Positions 12,173 through 22,813 are shown, counted from the first letter of the stretch. The stretch: 64,000 nucleotides of DNA from Curtobacterium sp. MMLR14_010 (GCF_001865015.1 NZ_MJGV01000046.1:471993-535992); one strand, 5' to 3'. Program-made: numbers and translations. The notes: generated by a model from the sequence alone, not told the origin.

Positions 12173-14299
12173 CTACACGTCGATGCGGTCGCGGTCCAGG
12201 CCCTCGCCGGCCAGGATGAACTCCTTGCGCGGCGCGACGTCGTTCCCCATGAGCAGCTCGAAGACCTTCGCAGCGGACTCGGCGTGGGGCACCTGGACGC
12301 GGCGCAGGGTGCGGTGCGCACGGTCCATGGTCGTCTCCGCGAGCTGGTCAGCGTCCATCTCGCCGAGCCCCTTGTAGCGCTGGATCGGCTCCTGGTACTT
12401 CTTCCCGGACTTCGCCAGCTTCTTCAGCACGGCCTGGAGCTCCTGCTCGGAGTACGTGTACAGCGTGTCGTTCGGCTTGCCGCGGTTGATGACGACGACC
12501 CGGTGCAGCGGCGGCACCGCGGCGAACACCCGGCCCTGCTCGATCATCGGCCGCATGTAGCGGAAGAACAGCGTCAGGAGCAGCGTGCGGATGTGGGCGC
12601 CGTCGACGTCGGCGTCCGACATGATGATGACCTTCCCGTAGCGGGCCTGGTCGAGCTCGAACGTCCGCCCGGAGCCGGCGCCGATGACCTGGATGATCGA
12701 GGCGCACTCGGCGTTCGAGAGCATGTCCGCGACGGATGCCTTCTGCACGTTGAGGATCTTGCCGCGGATGGGCAGGAGCGCCTGGTACTCGCTGTTGCGC
12801 GCGAGCTTGGCGGTGCCGAGCGCGGAGTCGCCCTCGACGATGAAGAGCTCAGTGCCCTCGACGTCGTTCGACCGGCAGTCCGCGAGCTTCGTCGGCAGGG
12901 ACGAGTTCTCGAGGGCGTTCTTCCGGCGCTGGGTCTCCTTGTGCGCTCGGGCCGAGATGCGGGTCTTCATCTCCGCGACGACCTTCTCGAGCAGTCCGGC
13001 CGCCTGGGCCTTCTCGGTGCGCTGCGTCGACGTCAGGATCTCGGTCATCCGCTTCGACACGACCGAGTCGACGACACGACGGACGGCCGGCGTCCCGAGG
13101 ATCTCCTTCGTCTGGCCCTCGAACTGCGGCTCCGGCAGCCGGACGGTCAGCACGGCGGTGAGTCCCGCGAGCACGTCGTCCTTCTCGAGCTTGTCCTGCC
13201 CGAGCTTGAGCTTGCGGGCGTTGGCCTCGACCTGGGTGCGCACGGCCTTGACCAGCCCGGCCTCGAAGCCCGCCTGGTGCGTGCCGCCCTTCGGCGTGGC
13301 GATGATGTTCACGAAGCTGCGGAACACCGTCTCGTAGCCGTCACCCCAGCGCAGGGCGATGTCGACCTCGCAGGTGCGCTCGACCTCGGTCGAGACCATG
13401 TGGCCCTTGTCGTCGAGCATCGGCACCGTCTCCTTGAAGGTGCCGGAGCCCTGGATGCGCCAGACGTCGGTCTTCGCACCGTCCACGGCGAGGTGCTCGA
13501 CGAACTCGCCGATGCCGCCCTCGTACCGGAAGCGCTCGACGACCGGCCCCTCGGCGACCTCGACCCCCGTCGCGGCGGCGCGCTCGGCGGCGGCGGCGAT
13601 GGCGGTCGGGCGTTCGTCGGTGATCGTGAGGCCGAGCCCGGGCACGAGGAAGGCCGTCTGGCGCGCACGGTTCACCAGGTCCGCCATGCTGAAGGCGGCG
13701 TCCCTCGTGAAGATCTGCCGGTCGGCCCAGTAGCGGACCCGCGAGCCGGTGACGCCCTTCTTGACCTTGCCGACGACGCGCAACTCACTGCCGGAGGTGA
13801 AGGGGCTGAACGGTGCGTCCGGGCCGATGCCGTCCGAGTCGTCGAACAGCCCGGGTTCCCCGCGACGGAACGACATGGCGTAGGTCTTGCCCCCGCGGTC
13901 GACCTCGACGTCGAGGCGCTCCGACAGCGCGTTCACGACCGAGGCGCCGACACCGTGGAGCCCGCCGGATGCCGCGTACGACCCCGACCCGAACTTGCCG
14001 CCGGCATGCAGCTTCGTGAAGACGACCTCGACCCCGGTCAGGCCGGTCTTCGGCTCCACGTCGACGGGGATGCCGCGCGCGGTGTCGGTGACCTGGACGG
14101 AGCCGTCCGGGAACAGCCGCACGCCGATCTCGTCGCCGTGTCCGCCGAGGGCTTCGTCCACCGAGTTGTCGATGATCTCCCACAGGCAGTGCATGAGGCC
14201 ACGCGAGTCCGTCGACCCGATGTACATGCCGGGACGCTTCCGGACTGCCTCGAGTCCTTCGAGGACGGAGAGATGCCGTGCGGAGTAGTCGGAGCTCAC
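12173..14299 (-). CDS. parE: DNA topoisomerase IV subunit B
   Basis: ATPase subunit of topoisomerase IV, 708 residues. The GHKL ATP-binding motifs are EIIDNSVDEALGG, DTARGIPVD and GGLHGVGASVVNALS. The Toprim region shows FIVEGDSALGTAKLARNSEYQALLPIRGKILNVQKA and the metal-binding SDADVDGAHIRTLLL. The internal LPIRGKILNV sequence and absence of GyrB-type insertions favour ParE over GyrB. The GTG start at 14299 has TAGGCT six bases upstream (plus 14306-14311), suggesting a leaderless transcript. It converges on parC across the repeat array. Confidence 0.93.
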   Translation of the reverse strand: MSSDYSARHLSVLEGLEAVRKRPGMYIGSTDSRGLMHCLWEIIDNSVDEALGGHGDEIGVRLFPDGSVQVTDTARGIPVDVEPKTGLTGVEVVFTKLHAGGKFGSGSYAASGGLHGVGASVVNALSERLDVEVDRGGKTYAMSFRRGEPGLFDDSDGIGPDAPFSPFTSGSELRVVGKVKKGVTGSRVRYWADRQIFTRDAAFSMADLVNRARQTAFLVPGLGLTITDERPTAIAAAAERAAATGVEVAEGPVVERFRYEGGIGEFVEHLAVDGAKTDVWRIQGSGTFKETVPMLDDKGHMVSTEVERTCEVDIALRWGDGYETVFRSFVNIIATPKGGTHQAGFEAGLVKAVRTQVEANARKLKLGQDKLEKDDVLAGLTAVLTVRLPEPQFEGQTKEILGTPAVRRVVDSVVSKRMTEILTSTQRTEKAQAAGLLEKVVAEMKTRISARAHKETQRRKNALENSSLPTKLADCRSNDVEGTELFIVEGDSALGTAKLARNSEYQALLPIRGKILNVQKASVADMLSNAECASIIQVIGAGSGRTFELDQARYGKVIIMSDADVDGAHIRTLLLTLFFRYMRPMIEQGRVFAAVPPLHRVVVINRGKPNDTLYTYSEQELQAVLKKLAKSGKKYQEPIQRYKGLGEMDADQLAETTMDRAHRTLRRVQVPHAESAAKVFELLMGNDVAPRKEFILAGEGLDRDRIDV

Positions 14300-14466
14300 C
14301 TCCCGAGCCTACCCAGCACGACCGACACCACCCGCCTGACACTCGCACTGGGGACGATCGGTCCGCGGTGAGCGAAATGAGGCCACACAATGCCGGACAT
14401 CCAGGCAGCACGTGTTGAAATGGTGCAACCAGGAAGCACCACCTGCAATCCGTGAGGAGCACAGCA

Positions 14467-14691
14467 ATGACCCAGACCGTGCAGGACCTCTCCATCGACG
14501 ACGTCAGCAACCACCAGCTCACCGCTGCCGACCGGTGTGACAGCTGCGGAGCGCAGGCCTACATCCGAGCCACCATGGCCAGCGGCGAACTGTTCTTCTG
14601 CGCCCACCACGGCGCGGAGTTCAAGGACAAGCTCGCAGCCACCGCGATCGAGTGGCACGACGAGAGCAGCCGACTCCGCGAGTCGAAGTAG
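14467..14691 (+). CDS. Small zinc-ribbon-like protein (DUF7455 type)
   Basis: 74-residue protein of unknown function, MTQTVQDLSIDDVSNHQLTAADRCDSCGAQAYIRATMASGELFFCAHHGAEFKDKL. The CDSCG and FCAHHG motifs look like a one-zinc ribbon. Similar small proteins are widespread in actinobacteria. The ATG at 14467 has GAGGAG eight bases upstream. It is transcribed divergently from parE and ends 23 bp before a strong palindrome. Confidence 0.8.
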   Translation: MTQTVQDLSIDDVSNHQLTAADRCDSCGAQAYIRATMASGELFFCAHHGAEFKDKLAATAIEWHDESSRLRESK

Positions 14692-14714
14692 CGCGCCGAG
14701 GCGCGAGTAGAGCA

Positions 14715-14756
14715 AGACGGGAGGCCCGGTGCCAGTTGGCACCGGGCCTCCCGTCT
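14715..14756. terminator. Perfect palindrome between convergent genes (GGAGGCCCGGTGCC family)
   Basis: 20-nt arms (14715-14734 and 14737-14756) pair perfectly around a 2-nt centre. It sits between the convergent genes ending at 14691 and 14770, so it can serve as a terminator for both. The same core occurs at 41.57, 44.09, 51.37 and 51.63 kb. Confidence 0.8.
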
Positions 14757-14769
14757 GTCTCTGGTTCCG

Positions 14770-15225
14770 TCAGAACGCGCGGTTCAGCATCCAGGCGACG
14801 CCGCGGTAGCTGTTCGGCCCCCAAATCCCGTCGATCGGGCCGTCGTAACGGCCGTGAGCGGCCGCCCAGTGCTGGAGCGCTGCTACCGTGTCCGGGCTCT
14901 CCCAGTTCGGGATGCTGTTCCCGTAGAAGTGGCCGCGCACGATGAGCTGGATCGCCACACTCTGCCACGAGTTCGGCCCCATCACGCCGTCGATCGGCCC
15001 CGTGTACCCGGACCCGGGCATGCTGCCGAAACACTGGAGGCGTTTGTAGAAGACCGGACCGGGGATCCCGTCGTACTCGGTCGTGGTCGTCGGGACCGAG
15101 CTGCAGGCCGAACTGATGCGCGTCGTTGCAGCCTCAGCAGGAGCTGTCTGGACGATGGCACCCGTCGTGGTCAGTGTCACGACGAGTGCGCCGACCAGCG
15201 CGAGGACGGATTTGGTGTGGTGCAT
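14770..15225 (-). CDS. Secreted protein with two peptidoglycan-binding-like repeats
   Basis: 151-residue secreted protein of unknown function. A signal peptide is clear (MHHTKSVLALVGALVVTLTTTGAIVQTAPAEA). The mature part contains two similar repeats, SGYTGPIDGVMGPNSWQSVA and GRYDGPIDGIWGPNSYRGVA, resembling the short helical peptidoglycan-binding motif (GxIDGxxGPxT). Two Cys (SACSS and LQCFG) could form a disulfide. The ATG has AAAGGAGG upstream. No enzymatic domain is present, so a wall-binding or inhibitor role is possible but unproven. Confidence 0.75.
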   Translation of the reverse strand: MHHTKSVLALVGALVVTLTTTGAIVQTAPAEAATTRISSACSSVPTTTTEYDGIPGPVFYKRLQCFGSMPGSGYTGPIDGVMGPNSWQSVAIQLIVRGHFYGNSIPNWESPDTVAALQHWAAAHGRYDGPIDGIWGPNSYRGVAWMLNRAF

Positions 15226-15349
15226 GAGGCCTCCTTTGTCGGCCTCCAACATTTCACATCCCGTAGCCGATGTGTCGGCTCTGGCAACTGTTGCAACGAT
15301 CGCGGGGACGACGAAGGCCGGGCCCGTGCGGGCCCGGCCTTCGTGAGCG

Positions 15350-16123
15350 TCAGGCGATGCGCTTGAACGCCTTGTCGACGAAGCGGTCGACCGTCGCCCG
15401 CGCTTCGCGCGCGTACCGGTCGATGGTCGCCGTCTGCTCCGGGTCCGGCGCGTACTCGCGGCCCAGCCGTGCCGTGGCCGCAGCGAGGACACCGTCGGTC
15501 AGCTGCGGGTTCAGCGGCAGGAGCGGACCCTGCGCGTGCGTGCCGAAGGACGTGCCGCGAATGGCGCCCTCGACGGGCGAACCGGCCTGGTTCCCGCCGC
15601 CGGAGACCACGTCGGCGAACGGGGTGACCCCGGCGCCGAGCTCGATGCGCGTGGCGTGGTCCTCGAACGCGGCGAGGCGCTTCGACGCACCGTCGAGCAG
15701 CGGGTACCGCGTCTCGAGCACGAAGTAGTTGACGCGACGCTCGGCACCGCGCACGGCTCGGGCGTCGAACACGCCGAAGCCCTGCAACGGTGCACCGTCA
15801 GCCGGGACGACCTCGTTCGTTGCCAGGTCGAACCCACCACCGACTGCGACCACGGGCACACCCGCGGCGGCGAGGTCACGGAGCGGCGCAGCGATCCGGC
15901 CGATGTCGGCAGCGAGGGACCGCATCGCACTGAGCGGGCCGTTCCCGATGACGACGACGTCTGCCTCGGAGGGCAGCTCGTCGCCCGGGGCGTACTCGAC
16001 GACCTCCGTCGGGACGTCGGCGGCGGCGGCCCGGCGGGTCAGGGCGACCACGTTGCCGCGGTCCCCCGACACCCCCATCTGCCGCGGGTAGACGTGCAGG
16101 ATGGTCAGGCGATCGGCCGTCAT
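15350..16123 (-). CDS. gatD: GatD-like glutamine amidotransferase lacking the nucleophile cysteine
   Basis: Homologue of GatD, the glutaminase that supplies ammonia to MurT for amidation of the D-Glu residue of lipid II. The 257-residue protein keeps the family hallmarks YPRQMGVSGDRGNVVALTRR, VVIGNGP, FEDHATRI and the His region THAQGPLLPLNP (His196). At the nucleophile position the canonical AVCGGY reads AVGGGF, so Gly95 replaces Cys. There is no cysteine anywhere in the protein. Classical glutaminase activity is therefore not expected. Its ATG overlaps the murT stop by four bases. The name is given by family and position, not by proven activity. Confidence 0.85.
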   Translation of the reverse strand: MTADRLTILHVYPRQMGVSGDRGNVVALTRRAAAADVPTEVVEYAPGDELPSEADVVVIGNGPLSAMRSLAADIGRIAAPLRDLAAAGVPVVAVGGGFDLATNEVVPADGAPLQGFGVFDARAVRGAERRVNYFVLETRYPLLDGASKRLAAFEDHATRIELGAGVTPFADVVSGGGNQAGSPVEGAIRGTSFGTHAQGPLLPLNPQLTDGVLAAATARLGREYAPDPEQTATIDRYAREARATVDRFVDKAFKRIA

Positions 16124-17379
16124 GCGGTCTTCTCCAGGTCCGGGTGGCCGAGGGCCTTCCGGGCGATCATCATGATCTCGTAGTTGACGATGAAGTTCTT
16201 CGTGCCGGTGCTCGTCGTGCCGAGGCCCTGCATGTGCTTGATGGCGGTCTCGACGTCGGGTTCGACCCGGCCGATGCGGACGCCCGCGTGCTCGAGCGCG
16301 ATCGCGATCTGCCAGGCCTTGTCACCGGAGACGACATCGACGTGGTCGAGCTTGGAGAAGTCGATGTCGTAGATCCAGGAGATGTCCGGGGTGCCCTCGT
16401 CGATCGCCATGAGGACCTGCTCGGGGTGGTCCGGCAACGCGTCGAGGTTCAGCTGCAGGCTCGCGGCGTTCTTGAACATCGTGAACTCGGCGGATTCGCC
16501 GGCGATGGGCAGGCGCTCACCGCGGCCGTACGCCGGCTTCATCGTCGAGAAGGCCCGCGTGACGGCGTCCGTCCGGAACTGCGTGCCGAGGGCCGCACTG
16601 GCCGTGGCCGTCGCCGCAGCGGCGTCGACCGCGTAGTGCAGGCCACGAGCGGGCAGGCGCACGGCGATGTCCGATCCCCCGAAGGCGATCGTGGCGGCGT
16701 CACCGGTGTGTTCGGTGACCTCGGCGTCGATGACCGACTGCTCGGCGTCGGCGCGGTCGAAGTCGTCCGCGTTCTGCAGGCCGTTCGGGCTGGCGGCGAC
16801 GATGGCGGCGCTCGCACCGAAGCGGAGCACGCGCTGCCCGTCGACAGCGCTGTAGGCGTCGAGGAACTGGTCGTCGTGGTTCGTGATGACGTTCGCTGAC
16901 GACAGGGCCGCCGTGTCGAGCATCATCGTCGCCACGCGCTCGGTCTCGAAGAACCGGTAGAGCTGGTCGACCTGCACGTTGAGCATCGTCACGGTGGAGG
17001 GCGACAGGATGCCGGCGAGCTCGACGGCGAAGGCCTCGTCGACCTCGAGGATGCCGATGTCCGCCTTGAGCCGACCGGTCAGCGAGACCTCGGACAGCAG
17101 CGCCGACGCGATGCCCTGCGGCAGGTTCGCCCCTGACGGGTTCGTGAAGACCCGGAGTCCGTGCGCCCGGACGATGTCCGAGATCATGTGCGTCGTCGTG
17201 GACTTGCCGTTCGACCCCAGCACGAAGACCACCCCGTTGGGGAACTGCTTCGTGACGTGCTGCAGGAAGTCGGGCACGAGCTTCAGGACGATGAAGCCCG
17301 GGTAGGCGGACCCCCCGCCCCGCGCACGGGCGAGGGCGCGGAGGATCCGCCCGATGAGGATCGGGATGAAGAAACGCAC
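16120..17379 (-). CDS. murT: MurT-like Mur ligase lacking the zinc ribbon
   Basis: ATP-dependent Mur-ligase family protein, 419 residues, paired with GatD. The P-loop is GSNGKSTTTH (55-64), followed by EVDEAF, NVQVDQLYRFFE (cf. NxFRDQLDRYGE of MurT) and the C-terminal DUF1727 domain with DISWIYDIDF. The four-cysteine zinc ribbon typical of MurT between the central and C-terminal domains is missing, and the protein has no cysteine. The conserved KNPAG loop reads KNAAS (303-307). The GTG start at 17379 lies eight bases after the sigma factor stop, so it is probably cotranscribed with rpoD. I infer a changed acceptor or donor. Confidence 0.85.
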   Translation of the reverse strand: MRFFIPILIGRILRALARARGGGSAYPGFIVLKLVPDFLQHVTKQFPNGVVFVLGSNGKSTTTHMISDIVRAHGLRVFTNPSGANLPQGIASALLSEVSLTGRLKADIGILEVDEAFAVELAGILSPSTVTMLNVQVDQLYRFFETERVATMMLDTAALSSANVITNHDDQFLDAYSAVDGQRVLRFGASAAIVAASPNGLQNADDFDRADAEQSVIDAEVTEHTGDAATIAFGGSDIAVRLPARGLHYAVDAAAATATASAALGTQFRTDAVTRAFSTMKPAYGRGERLPIAGESAEFTMFKNAASLQLNLDALPDHPEQVLMAIDEGTPDISWIYDIDFSKLDHVDVVSGDKAWQIAIALEHAGVRIGRVEPDVETAIKHMQGLGTTSTGTKNFIVNYEIMMIARKALGHPDLEKTA

Positions 17380-17387
17380 CGCTCGGC

Positions 17388-18671
<1,284 letters not shown>

Positions 18672-18924
18672 GCGATCACCTCTCTCGTCGTGCCACGTTC
18701 ATGGGGTCGTGGCCTTCCCTGCACCCAGGACCCGCGCCGCAGTTCCCCCGCGTCACTGGCCCGTCGTTCCTGGCGGTGCTGCACGTCCTCGGCAGCGACA
18801 CCACCCGTCAGGGCAGCGGCACCTGCCGATCAGGGCAGCACTAGGACCCATGTCAAGTCCCCCGACAAAACGTGCGCTCCGGAGGAGCACCAGTACACGG
18901 GAGACCCGAACGGGTCCGGGTTCA
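18672..18924. other. rpoD upstream region
   Basis: This 253-bp non-coding stretch must hold the rpoD promoter on the minus strand. A TTGACA is visible in the minus-strand sequence CTTGACATGGGTCC, but no convincing -10 at the right spacing. A short GACCCG/CGGGTC hairpin near the MFS stop codon may be its terminator. Confidence 0.4.
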
Positions 18925-20244
18925 TTATTGCACGGTCCGCTTCCGCAGGCGTGCAACGAGTGCAACCCAGAGCGGGGCCACCCGTATTCCGTCCTGCTCG
19001 TGCATCTGGGCACGGGTGCGACGACGGGCGTGGAGCAGCATCCCGACGCCGAACCCGACCACGACGTACTGCACGGTGAGCGCGACCCGGAAGTTCGACC
19101 AGGCGAAGACGGTCTGCCCCGTGGCGCGGGCGACCGCGTCGAGGAGGAGCCCGATGAGGAACATCATCACGAAGGCCGCGAGGAAGCCCCCGACGTTGAC
19201 GACCCCGTTCGCTGACCCCAGGGAGCCCATCGGGTTGAAGGAGCGCGCGAAGTCGAACCCGATGAGCGACCCGGGACCGCCGATGCCCATCGCCACGACG
19301 AGCAGCACCAGGAGCCAGGTCGGCGGGTGCCCGGGCCAGATGAGCACGAACGTCCAGACGACCCCGAGCAGCACGACCACGCCGAGCACCAGGTTCGACC
19401 GGCGGAGCGGGTACCGGGCGCAGAGCACCCCGAGGAGCGGCCCGGCGACGAACCCGACGGCGACGATCACGGTGAGGAAGCCGGCGGCCTCGGTCGAGGA
19501 GTACCCGAGCCCGCGGAGCATCGGCACGCCCCAGAGCAGGCTGAACACCGTGCCGGAGGACTGGGTGACGTAGTGCGACCAGAACCCGAGCTGCGTGCCG
19601 GGACGACGGAGCGCGTGCCCGAAGGTGTGGAACGCCGCCGACCACGTGTGCGGCAGCGGGATCGTGTCGGTGCGCACCGGGACGGGACCGTTCCGCACGA
19701 AGACGAACGCCAGCACGAGCCCGACGGCACTGGCCGCTGCAGCCACCCCGAACGCCACGGTCCACCCGGCGCTGTGCAGGAGCAGCGCGAAGGGGAACGC
19801 CGAGGCGATCTGGCCGAACTGCCCGAGGTTGCCCGTCCACTGGGAGATCTGCGGCAGGATCCGGCCGCTGAACCACATCGGCAGCAGGCGGATCACCGAG
19901 ATGAAGGTCATGGCGTCCCCGGCACCGACCAGGACCCGCCCGACCACCGCCGGGCCGATCGTGGGCGACACCGCGACGACGGCCTGCCCGAGCACCAGCA
20001 GCAGGGCGCCGAGCAGCACCAGGCGCCTCGGGCCGATCCGGTCGAGGGCGATCCCGACGGGGATCTGCAGCCCCGCGTAGACGGCGATCTGCACGACCGC
20101 GAGGGTGGACAGGACGGCGGCGGAGACCGCGAAGCGGTCCTGCGCGTCCACGCCGGACACACCGAGCGAGGACCGCTGCACGACCGCCAGGACGTACGCG
20201 AGCACCGCGACGCCCCACACGACGAAGGCACGGCGGGAGTTCAC
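18925..20244 (-). CDS. MFS transporter
   Basis: Major facilitator superfamily permease, 439 residues with about 12 hydrophobic helices. The N-terminal half shows the MFS loop motif GIALDRIGPRRLVLLG, and helix 5 contains FPFALLLHSAGW. The substrate cannot be predicted; the closest general resemblance is to drug/organic anion permeases with one large polar loop around VPVRTDTIPLPHTW. The GTG start has TAGCCT (plus 20251-20256) six bases upstream, suggesting a leaderless transcript. Confidence 0.85.
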   Translation of the reverse strand: MNSRRAFVVWGVAVLAYVLAVVQRSSLGVSGVDAQDRFAVSAAVLSTLAVVQIAVYAGLQIPVGIALDRIGPRRLVLLGALLLVLGQAVVAVSPTIGPAVVGRVLVGAGDAMTFISVIRLLPMWFSGRILPQISQWTGNLGQFGQIASAFPFALLLHSAGWTVAFGVAAAASAVGLVLAFVFVRNGPVPVRTDTIPLPHTWSAAFHTFGHALRRPGTQLGFWSHYVTQSSGTVFSLLWGVPMLRGLGYSSTEAAGFLTVIVAVGFVAGPLLGVLCARYPLRRSNLVLGVVVLLGVVWTFVLIWPGHPPTWLLVLLVVAMGIGGPGSLIGFDFARSFNPMGSLGSANGVVNVGGFLAAFVMMFLIGLLLDAVARATGQTVFAWSNFRVALTVQYVVVGFGVGMLLHARRRTRAQMHEQDGIRVAPLWVALVARLRKRTVQ

Positions 20245-20335
20245 CCGACAAGGCTAGCGGCGCGGCTCCGCTGCCAGGACGGGCTGTGGAGGACGCGAGG
20301 TGCGCGACCGACTGTGGTGGGGCCTCCTGACCGGG

Positions 20336-21250
20336 TCAGTCGTCGGAGGCGTCCCGACGGTCCGCCAGGAAGCGCTCCAGCTCGGCCGCGATCGCGTCGG
20401 CCGTAGGGACCTCGCCGTCGACGCCCGTCAGGGGCGAGCCGACGGGGTTGCCCTCCATGTAGGTGTCGTGGCGTTCCTCGAGCGCCGCGACGAGCCGCTG
20501 CAGCTCGCCGTTGCCGGCGACCTGCTCGTCGACGCGGAGCGCGAACTCGCGGCCCTCTTCGCGCAGGGCGTCGGTCGGGAAGATCAGGCCGGTGGCAGCG
20601 GCGATGCCGGACAGGGCGGCCACCGCGGCGTCGGGGTACTCGGTGTCGGAGAGGTAGTGCGGCACGAGGAGCACCAGGCCGGTGACCTGGCGCTCGAGCT
20701 CGGTGAGCCGGTGCTCGACGAGGTGCAGGATGTTCGCCGGTGCCTGGGTCTCCGGCTTCCAGACGCTCATCGACTCGATGAGGTCAGCCCGCGTGCCCGA
20801 GACCGTGAGGCTGACGGGGCGGGTGTGCGGCACGGGCATCGGGATCGACTGGACCCACGTCGTGTCCACGACCTGGAGCTCGGCGGCGAGGTCGGTCACC
20901 GCGCGGACGAACCGGTTCCACTGGAAGTCGGGCTCGTACCCGGAGAGGAAGAGGAAGGGCTGCCCGATCTCGTCGCGCACCAGGTGCAGCGCGAGCCGCG
21001 GCGGCTCGATGTCGGTGATGTGGTCGTGCTCGAACGTGATGACCGGGCGACGGGCACGCCAGTCGAGCAACGCGTCCGGGTCGAACTCGGCGACGAGCCG
21101 GGTGTCCAGCCGCTCGAGGATCGAGGTGGTCACCTGGGCGACCGCCGAGCCGGCGTCCGCGAACCCCGTGAGCCCGGCGACCAGGTGCAGGCCGGTCGGG
21201 ACCGTCGGGGCGGACTCGTCGAACGTGTAGAGGTCCTCTGGGCGGTTCAC
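20336..21250 (-). CDS. PAC2 family (proteasome-assembly-chaperone-like) protein
   Basis: Soluble 304-residue protein of the PAC2/DUF75 superfamily, recognised from VPTGLHLVAGLTGFADAGSAVAQV, VTDLAAELQVVDTTWVQSIPMPVPHTRPVSLTVSG and LVLLVPHYLSDTEYPDAAVAALSGIAAATGL. Bacterial members in actinobacteria have no established function. The GTG start at 21250 has TAGCAT (plus 21258-21263) seven bases upstream and no ribosome site, so it is probably leaderless. It is divergent from pepA. Confidence 0.85.
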   Translation of the reverse strand: MNRPEDLYTFDESAPTVPTGLHLVAGLTGFADAGSAVAQVTTSILERLDTRLVAEFDPDALLDWRARRPVITFEHDHITDIEPPRLALHLVRDEIGQPFLFLSGYEPDFQWNRFVRAVTDLAAELQVVDTTWVQSIPMPVPHTRPVSLTVSGTRADLIESMSVWKPETQAPANILHLVEHRLTELERQVTGLVLLVPHYLSDTEYPDAAVAALSGIAAATGLIFPTDALREEGREFALRVDEQVAGNGELQRLVAALEERHDTYMEGNPVGSPLTGVDGEVPTADAIAAELERFLADRRDASDD

Positions 21251-21334
21251 CGTCCCAATGCTAGGCGGGGGCCCCGACAGCACCGGCCACGGCACCCACG
21301 CCGACAGCGAACAGTGCCTGGATAGGGTTGGAGC

Positions 21335-22813
21335 ATGGTCCGACCGACGCTCTCCACTGACGCTGCCTCCCCCTCCTCGATCGACGCCGACGTCCTCGTC
21401 GTCGGCGTCCGCCCCGGCTCCGACGGCGCTCCGGCGACGATCGTCTCCCCCGCGACGGGGCCCTTCTCCGTGCTCGATGACCTCGACCTCGCGGCGATCG
21501 GCGTGACGGGGACGAAGGACCAGCTCGTGCGCCTGCCCGGGACCGGTGTCAGCGCCGGCAGCATCGCGCTCATCGGGCTCGGCTCCGGCACCGACGCCGC
21601 AGCCGTCCGCTCGGCCGCCGGCAGTGCTGTCCGCCAGCTCCCCCTCGCGTCCTCGATCGCGCTCGCGCTGCCGACCGACTCCGACGAGCTCGTCGACGCC
21701 GCCCTCGAGGGCGCTGCGCTCGGCGCCTACGCGTTCACCCGGCACAAGGGCACCGGCAGCACCGGACCGGTGCGCGGCGACCAGCGCGTCGTCGTGCTCG
21801 CACCGTCCGCCGTGGCCGACGCCACCGTCCGCCCGGCGATCGTCGCGGACGCCGCCGCCCTGGTGCGCGACCTCGTCAACACCGCCGCGCTCGACCTCGG
21901 GCCGTCCGACGTCGCGGACGTGGCCACCGGGCTCGCCGGCGACCTGCCGCTGACCGTCGAGGTCCTCGACGAGACCGCGCTGGAGGAACAGGGCTTCGGG
22001 GGCATCCTCGGCGTCGGCGCCGGGTCCGTCCGCCCGCCGCGTCTGGTCGTCGTCCGGTACTCGCCGGAGTCCGCGACGAAGCACCTCGCCCTCGTCGGCA
22101 AGGGCATCACGTTCGACTCGGGCGGGCTCTCGCTCAAGCCGGCCGGCTCGATGCTCGGCATGAAGACCGACATGACCGGCGCCGCGACCGTGCTCGCCGC
22201 CACCGTCGCGGCCGCCCGGCTCGGCCTCGACGTCAAGGTCACCGCGTGGCTCTGCCTGGCCGAGAACATGCCGTCCGGGTCGGCCATCCGGCCGGGTGAC
22301 GTCCTGACGCTGAAGAACGGCAAGACCGTCGAGGTCACGAACACCGACGCCGAGGGCCGTCTCGTCCTCGGTGACGGCCTCGTCGCCGCCTCGCTCGAGC
22401 AGCCCGACGCGGTCGTCGACGTCGCCACGCTCACCGGCGCCCAGGTCGTCGCGCTCGGCGACCGCACCACCGGGCTGATGGGGACGGACGACCTCGTGGC
22501 CCGCGTCCGCGCCCTCGCCGAGGCCGTCGCCGAACCGATCTGGCCGATGCCCCTCCCCGAGGAGCTCGACGGCCGGCTCGCCAGCGACGTCGCCGACATG
22601 GTGAACGCCACCGTGGGCAACCCGGCGGGTGGCATGCTGCTCGCCGGCAAGTTCCTGGAGCGCTTCGTGGGCGAGGGTGTCCCCTGGGCGCACCTCGACA
22701 TCGCGGGTCCCTCGGAGAACAAGGGCGGCGGCTACGGGTGGCTGGGCAAGGGGCCGACCGGTGCGATGGTCCGCACCCTCATCTCGCTCGCAGAAGACCT
22801 CCAGTCCAAGTAG
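21335..22813 (+). CDS. pepA: Leucyl aminopeptidase (M17)
   Basis: Cytosolic two-metal aminopeptidase that removes N-terminal residues from peptides; 492 residues. Metal ligands and catalytic residues are visible in VGKGITFDSGGLSLKPAGSMLGMKTDM and the M17 signature VTNTDAEGRLVLGDGL. The C-terminus has WAHLDIAGPSENKGGGYGWLGKGPTGAMVRTL. The ATG follows TAGGGT (21323-21328) by six bases, consistent with a leaderless mRNA. It precedes lpd on the same strand, with a probable terminator in between. Confidence 0.95.
   Translation: MVRPTLSTDAASPSSIDADVLVVGVRPGSDGAPATIVSPATGPFSVLDDLDLAAIGVTGTKDQLVRLPGTGVSAGSIALIGLGSGTDAAAVRSAAGSAVRQLPLASSIALALPTDSDELVDAALEGAALGAYAFTRHKGTGSTGPVRGDQRVVVLAPSAVADATVRPAIVADAAALVRDLVNTAALDLGPSDVADVATGLAGDLPLTVEVLDETALEEQGFGGILGVGAGSVRPPRLVVVRYSPESATKHLALVGKGITFDSGGLSLKPAGSMLGMKTDMTGAATVLAATVAAARLGLDVKVTAWLCLAENMPSGSAIRPGDVLTLKNGKTVEVTNTDAEGRLVLGDGLVAASLEQPDAVVDVATLTGAQVVALGDRTTGLMGTDDLVARVRALAEAVAEPIWPMPLPEELDGRLASDVADMVNATVGNPAGGMLLAGKFLERFVGEGVPWAHLDIAGPSENKGGGYGWLGKGPTGAMVRTLISLAEDLQSK

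Noticed and set aside
18840..18925. ECF-type or heat-shock promoter for rpoD
   Set aside because: A TTGACA is visible but no -10 with acceptable spacing; I could not support a specific promoter class.
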